Of a stretch of DNA of 64,000 nucleotides, positions 58,608-64,000 are shown one piece after another. The stretch comes from Psoroptes ovis. Taxonomy: Eukaryota > Arthropoda > Arachnida > Sarcoptiformes > Psoroptidae. The notes under the pieces are model-generated. The model made no database searches. It saw nothing but the letters and a program-made list of their open reading frames with translations, and was not told where the DNA came from. The translations under genes were made by a program, and so were the position numbers. Every line of letters begins with the position of its first letter. Within the stretch, counting starts at the first letter, position 1. The stretch lies in assembly GCA_002943765.1 (NCBI GenBank), contig PQWQ01000008.1:1736001-1800000 (forward strand). The letters run 5' to 3'.

Positions 58608-59033
58608 ATATTTTCAAATTCATGTTTCAATTTTTTTTTTTTTTTGCAGGGTTGTAACTTTTACCATTTTTATATAATAATGGAATGTGGAACTAAAACG
58701 TACTACCCACAATGGAATTTTTTCATAGAATTTCTTTGGCCCATTGAAAATTATTGACATTTTCTTGAATATTGAGAAATATGTGCACAGTGAAAACTGC
58801 TAGTAGAACAATGGTTTTTTTCAAAATTTTGATTAGGTACAATATGTGTAATAATACAAAATGTTTCAATATTTCTCCATTGTGCATGTATATAGAATCG
58901 CTTGTTTTTTTGTTTTCGGACCCCGAAATATATATTTTTGTGGCCGAAAACACATCTACGGCGTTATTCATTCATTCATCTGGAATTCTATGTTTCACCC
59001 GTTCATTCGTTTTTTTTGTTACATATATTTATA

Positions 59034-59113
59034 TTGAGTTGTCCGTAAAGTTTTTGCCGATTATATCGTAGAAAATCATTGAAAAATTGGCAACAATTTT
59101 TCGGACAGCCTAA
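59034..59113. mobile_element. Mariner-type MITE 11
   Basis: Subfamily D (GATTATATCGTAGAAAATCA interior); ends TTGAGTTGTCC and GGACAGCCTAA. Confidence 0.8.
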
Positions 59114-59983
59114 TATTTGTGCCATCAGTAAATGGTCGAGCGTTTGCCTCGAAACACACAGCCAAAAAAAATGTCTCATCGTCTGTTTCAATAATGATTC
59201 GATATTCTTCACTGAGAAAAATTGCCATTCATTCACTTTTTCGGTCAAGAATCGACAACCAAAAAAGTCATTCGATCGAATTCTGTTCAATTGAATATCG
59301 AATTCAATTCAATTCTTACGTATTTTCTTTTCTTAAATTCTGGCCAATACACCAATACACTACGATATACACAAGAATATTATCTTAGATGATGATGTTT
59401 CTTATTTTCTTCTTATGTTTCTTCAGTTTTCTTCTTGTTTTCTTGTGCAAAAAAATGTTCAATTCACTGCATTAAATGATGATGATGATGATGATAACAT
59501 CACTGTGTATAACCACCGACCAACCAACCAACCAAACAAACAAATCGAATATATATTTGCAGCTATTTTCAATTGAAATTTACATGCTTTTTTGGCTGAA
59601 GTTTTTCTCATGTTTTCTCCAAGTACCAAGTGCTCCAAGTGTTCTCAATGTGTGTATCAATTTCTTATCAAAAATTCAATAATTTCAATGTTGTTTCGAA
59701 TCAATAATTGCCATAATATTATGTCACACAAATTGATAATTTTCAATTTTTGAAAATTGAAAATTGAAACATCATTGATTTAAATTGAAATTGATTCAAT
59801 GAAACATAGTTGAAATTAATAGGAACAACAACAACGAAAACCAATTCGAATCATTATTTGATTTTTCGTGTTTTCATTCGATTTCATTTCAATTTTTTCA
59901 GGCTGTTCGGTTCCATGTATAATATGGTTCATAATATTAAAACACATCTCATAGTAAAACACATATCTCATTGAATTGAAATA

Positions 59984-60077
59984 TCGGGTTGTCCGAAAAG
60001 TTTTTGCAGATTTTTCAATGATTTTCTACGAATATAACCAGCAAAAACTAATGCCTAATACTTTCCGGACGAACTAA
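59984..60077. mobile_element. Mariner-type MITE 12
   Basis: Subfamily D, opposite orientation (AATGATTTTCTACGAATATA), with a small insertion in the right arm. Confidence 0.7.
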
Positions 60078-60687
60078 TACATTTCATTGAATTCTTCACA
60101 AACATAGATCTCATTGAATTGTCATTATTCTGTCGTTATTCTGTCATTATTTTTCCAATATTTTTCTTCCATAATTTTTCTTTGATTTTCAAAAATAAAT
60201 GTTTCAAAATGCGTGTGTACAGTGATGTTTCATGTGTTTCACTTTGATATTTCATATATTTCAACTGTAATCATCACTTATTATTATTATTATTAATATG
60301 AAAATGTCAAAAATTCGACATACGAACAATTCAACGAATAATAATATCATTTCAATTATTATCTTTTTGCTGACTTTTCATTATTTTTGCTTGATTCATT
60401 CAATTCATTTCTATTGAATTCAATTCATTTCAATTCAATTTGCCACATGTTTTCAGGTGAGTGGTTGTATTTTTACCTCAATTTCCATTTCAATTTTCCA
60501 TTATTCTTGTATTATTCCATTGAATTTTCATTCCATTTTCACCATTTTCATTTTCATTCGTTGATTTATTTAATTTCCTGTACGATTCTTTCATGTATTT
60601 CTATATGTGTATGTATGTGTGTACCTAATTTGAAATTTTGAAAAATAAGAAATTAGAAATTATTATTATTTGAATTGAGAGAAATTA

Positions 60688-60772
60688 TTAGGGGTTGTCC
60701 GAAAAGTTTTCGCTCGATTATATAATATGTGAATTATGAGAAAATTTGGCAAAAACTTATCGGACAACCTAA
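60688..60772. mobile_element. Mariner-type MITE 13
   Basis: TTAGGGGTTGTCCGAAAAG start, CTTATCGGACAACCTAA end; unique interior. Confidence 0.8.
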
Positions 60773-61059
60773 TATAAGAATTTCAAATTTTTTCGTTTTT
60801 ACCAGAAAAATTTTCCATTTTAAAATTTTGAAATTCGAATTTCGAATTTCAAATTTCATTTTGATTTAACTTTGTCGGCATAAAATCAATTGACAGTATG
60901 GCATGGAAGAAATATAAATGTGCAAAAATCCCAAGGTCATTTTTCGTTTGAAATATATTTCTTGTACTTTTTCTTCGCCATCATCTTCATCATAATTCAC
61001 CATTTCTTTCTTCAATTGTCATGTACAATATTTTCGTATGATGAAAGTTGGGGAAAATA

Positions 61060-61140
61060 TTAGGTTGTCCGGAAAGTTCTGGCCGATTTTTATGAGCAAC
61101 TCTATCGGATTAAGCCGAATGAACTTTTCGGACAGCCTAA
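61060..61140. mobile_element. Mariner-type MITE 14
   Basis: Subfamily A, close to consensus (GAGCAACTCTATCGGATTAA). Confidence 0.82.
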
Positions 61141-61329
61141 AATTAAAAAAAATTGAAAAATGAATGAATGATGTGCACATAATTCATCCATTTTTTCTGG
61201 TACCTTATTGCTTGTAATACACATCATATTTTAGATAGAAGAGAGCTAATCAAATGAATAAATGAAAAATTTTCAAAAAATTTTTTTTTTGTGGGAGAGA
61301 AAATGAATCCAAATCGACAAATTCATACA

Positions 61330-61410
61330 TTGGGTCGTCCGAAAAGTTTTTGCCGATTTACTAACTGAAAAAACGTTTGAAAAACGGCGAAAACTTTACG
61401 GACAACCTAA
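61330..61410. mobile_element. Mariner-type MITE 15
   Basis: Subfamily B, nearly palindromic; ends TTGGGTCGTCC and GGACAACCTAA. Confidence 0.8.
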
Positions 61411-61600
61411 TAATTCATTTTCATTGATGATTTTTTTTTTCGAATGACATTTTTTTTAAGCCCTCAATTTCTACACAAAAATGAATAAGAATTGTATTAA
61501 TAATAAAATTTGAAATTTTAAAAATTTTAAAAATCAAACATTATTCAAAAATAGATACGAACCAATTTTCAATTCCATTTTGGTGGATACCATTTAAATA

Positions 61601-61683
61601 TTAGACGTTGCCCGAAAAGTTCATTCGGCTTAATCAATCGGAGTTGTTCGTGAAAATCGGCCAAAACTTTTCGGACAACCTAA
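61601..61683. mobile_element. Mariner-type MITE 16
   Basis: Subfamily A, reverse orientation (CTTAATCAATCGGAGTTG). Confidence 0.8.
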
Positions 61684-61887
61684 TTTTTTGAGTTTTCACA
61701 ATGGAATATCAAATTTTAGTTTATTTTTGAAAATCAACAATAGGGATTTGTTGCATCAAATGTTGAAGATTTAAAATTTATCTTTGAATTCGTTTAGTGG
61801 AATTGAATTTTGAAAATTGAGAATTTAAAAAAGATGAAAAAAATAAATTCATCTTTCAAAACATTTCATTTTTTGTTGTGTATTGTA

Positions 61888-61968
61888 TTAGGCTGTCCGA
61901 AAAGTTCATTCGGCTTAATCAATCGGAGTTGCTAATGAAAATCGGCCTGAACTTTACGGACAACCTAA
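61888..61968. mobile_element. Mariner-type MITE 17
   Basis: Subfamily A, reverse orientation, very similar to MITE 16 and only 205 bp from it. Confidence 0.82.
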
Positions 61969-62225
61969 TTTTTGTATTATTTCACAAAGTTGCCAAACAC
62001 ACATACAAATCCACATTCATTCAATGATATTTCTATTTATTTATTTATTGTCATTTATGATGTATTTTTCACTTTTGATTTCGTTGGAATTTTTGATTCT
62101 TTTCGTTTCTATTCGTTTTGCCATGTTTCTCACAATCAATGGCCCAAAAATACACACAATTTGACTGCTTTGGAAGCTTTGAAGCTTTGAAATTGTTTGA
62201 AAAGTAGCACAAAATCACACAAATA

Positions 62226-62316
62226 TTGGGTTGTCCCATATGTTCTTGCCGTTTTTCATTCAAATTTCGAGCAATTAATCATTTGAAAACCGGCAAGAAC
62301 TTATGGGACGACCTAA
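62226..62316. mobile_element. Mariner-type MITE 18
   Basis: Subfamily C (GTCCCATATGTTCTTGCCG), like MITE 8 with a longer interior. Confidence 0.8.
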
Positions 62317-63057
62317 TAGCGCCACAAATTCGCTGGAAAAACATCACCGAATGACAGAAAAAAATTGAAACATAATAATAATAAACACGATTCATCATTG
62401 TCAAAATTTTGTTTGAAATTTTAAAAATTTTCAAGTTTCATTCATTGATTCAATGAATGATTGAATGAATCAAAACACACCAACAAATTAATTGAAATTT
62501 TTCAGTTGTTTTCACTCATTTTCAAAGCTATTTTCAGCTATTTTCAGTGGGAAAATTCATTGGAATTCATTGGAAAAATCAAAACAAATCAAATGAAATT
62601 AAAAATTTTGAAAATTTTTCAATTTAAAATTGATTAAATTGCTTTCATTTTCTTTGAATTTTCATTCAAAATTCCATTGAATTTTGAATCAAATGAATTG
62701 AAAGTTTCATTTGAATTAATTTTTCTCAAAAACAAATCGAACGTTCTTCCGCCATTTCGAATGTTTTTGTCTTTGTTTTTTATGCTTCTGCAGCCATTTC
62801 GACCTAAATGGTTCGGAAAATTGATTAATTGAGTGAAAATAGTTACCAAAACCTTTGAAATTTTCAAATTTTGAAAATTTTAAAAATTTAAATTGAAATT
62901 TCATTATTTTCACCAATCAATAACCGTAAACAATGTATGGAAATTGTAACAATCGAATGGTGGATTCGATTGTTGCATTGGACAATCGTTCTAAAAGTTT
63001 TATTGAGCTCTGAACAAAACGACATTCACCAAAAACGGCTCAAAGCCAAAATGTATA

Positions 63058-63140
63058 TTAGGTTGTCCGAAAAATTCTTGCCGATTTTTTTCATTATTTT
63101 CTACGATATAATCGGCCAGAACTTTCCGGACAACACCTAA
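63058..63140. mobile_element. Mariner-type MITE 19
   Basis: Subfamily D (TTTTCTACGATATAATCGGC); ends TTAGGTTGTCC and GGACAACACCTAA. Confidence 0.8.
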
Positions 63141-63335
63141 TATTGGACTCTGTTCAGGGTGTGACCATGACGGCGATGATTCAGCTGAAATTGAATTGAA
63201 TTGAAAATTTTTGAATTCAATTCGAAATTTTAAAGAAAACATCTGAAGATTTGAAAATCGAAATTCAATTCAATTCAATTGTTTTGTTTCGATTCATTGA
63301 ATTCATTTGATTGTATTGAATTGTATTTGATAATA

Positions 63336-63416
63336 TTGGGGTTGTCCGAAAAGTTTTTACCAATTTTTACATGTTTTTCAATCGGTAAATCGGCCGAAAC
63401 TTTTCGGACAACCCAA
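63336..63416. mobile_element. Mariner-type MITE 20
   Basis: Subfamily B (ACATGTTTTTCAATCGGTAA), almost full palindrome; ends TTGGGGTTGTCC and GGACAACCCAA. Confidence 0.82.
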
Positions 63417-64000
63417 TTATTATTAATACAATCAATCAATAAATGTCATCATCTGTGTTTGTATTGGTTCGTTTGTTTTGTTTGCTTGTTATTTTGCTTC
63501 AAGTAAAATATTGAAAATCAATTTTTTTCAGCTTTTCTTCTTCTTTTAAGCTAAATTTTGCCAATTGAATCAATTTTTTTTTTTTTTTTGAATTCGAATT
63601 TTAATTCAATTTTGCCAATTCGGCCAAATTTTGGCCGAAAAACTTTAAAATTTCAAAAATTTTTCTAAAAATTTGAAATTTTCAATTTTCCCGCCGAAAT
63701 TATCTTGATTTTGGAGCCATTTTCATTCGATTTCGATTTCCTAAATTAGTGGAAATGAAACAAAATTTGATTAAATTGAATCATTAAAACTGGAGATTCG
63801 GGAACTTGGCCCAAGATTTACCGAAGATTTCGCTGAATTCGATTTTCGAATTCGAACGCCGAATTCGAATTCGAATGCCGAACGCCGAACGCCGAATTCG
63901 AAAATCGAATCTTTTTGGTCTGAAACTGGTGACCATTCTGACGGGCTTCTGCCAGGTCTTCGGGGGCTTCAGGGTTCCATCGATGTCCGATTTTCAGGAT

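Larger units (their letters stand above)
58011..64000. other. Gene-free region dense in MITEs
   Basis: About 6 kb with no protein-coding gene that I can support; open frames here are short, A/T-driven and lack family similarity. Eleven mariner-type MITEs lie between 58524 and 63416. The last about 250 bp (63750-64000) are less AT-rich and contain AATTCG/CGAATTCG repeats followed by sequence that may begin a gene outside the window. Confidence 0.6.

Noticed and set aside
59003..59388. Overlapping short ORFs around 59.0-59.4 kb
   Set aside because: They run through mariner-type MITE 11 and have no similarity or splice signals.

Overview
This is a eukaryotic window: AT-rich DNA with metazoan-type split genes, mostly tiny GT-AG introns (54-76 nt), and proteins full of Asn, Ser, Asp, His and Gln runs. 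The gene set (separase, dynactin p27, HAND and GLIS factors, SLC13, APC6) is animal. The compactness, base composition and protein style fit an acariform, probably astigmatan (dust-mite-like) mite. That assignment is inference; no ribosomal or mitochondrial marker is present. Exon structures were built by reading splice sites and matching remembered family sequences by eye.

Layout. 0.5-9.2 kb is gene-dense: DCTN6 (-), separase (+), OSGEPL1 (+) and an Ldh2-family dehydrogenase (-); the last two converge with 10 bp between stop codons. 10.3-12.7 kb holds a GLIS-type five-zinc-finger gene. 13.2-19.7 kb is an accessory block: a membrane-anchored JmjC/cupin-like gene, a secreted cystatin-like gene, and a second, partly decayed copy of the same block. 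19.7-28.1 kb has no recognisable gene. 28.1-33.5 kb holds GPATCH1, cystathionine gamma-lyase and SUDS3. 33.5-46.5 kb holds HAND (2.4 kb intron), a polyamine-oxidase-like gene and a seven-exon SLC13 transporter. 49.9-56.0 kb holds a small cysteine-rich secreted precursor, a TCF23/24-like bHLH and CDC16/APC6. 56.0-64 kb has no protein gene but contains tRNA-Thr(TGT), a 44-bp minisatellite and a dense swarm of miniature mariner-like elements.

How the genes relate: most are housekeeping genes without operon logic. Separase and APC6 act in the same anaphase pathway, DCTN6 serves dynein transport, and OSGEPL1 acts on mitochondrial tRNA. HAND, GLIS and TCF23/24 are developmental regulators.

Most unusual: five copies of a two-palindrome module (consensus GACGTAGTACTACGTC) whose palindrome centres are exactly 45 bp apart in every copy although the spacers have diverged. 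Every copy lies upstream of a minus-strand gene or pseudogene, and four bracket the duplicated block. Also notable: about 20 mariner-type MITEs, a pair of TTAA-flanked piggyBac-type MITEs, a GCCCG-hairpin repeat family, a 153/159-bp coding-like block preserved in both halves of the duplication, a GC-AG intron in SLC13, and a possible peptide-hormone precursor.
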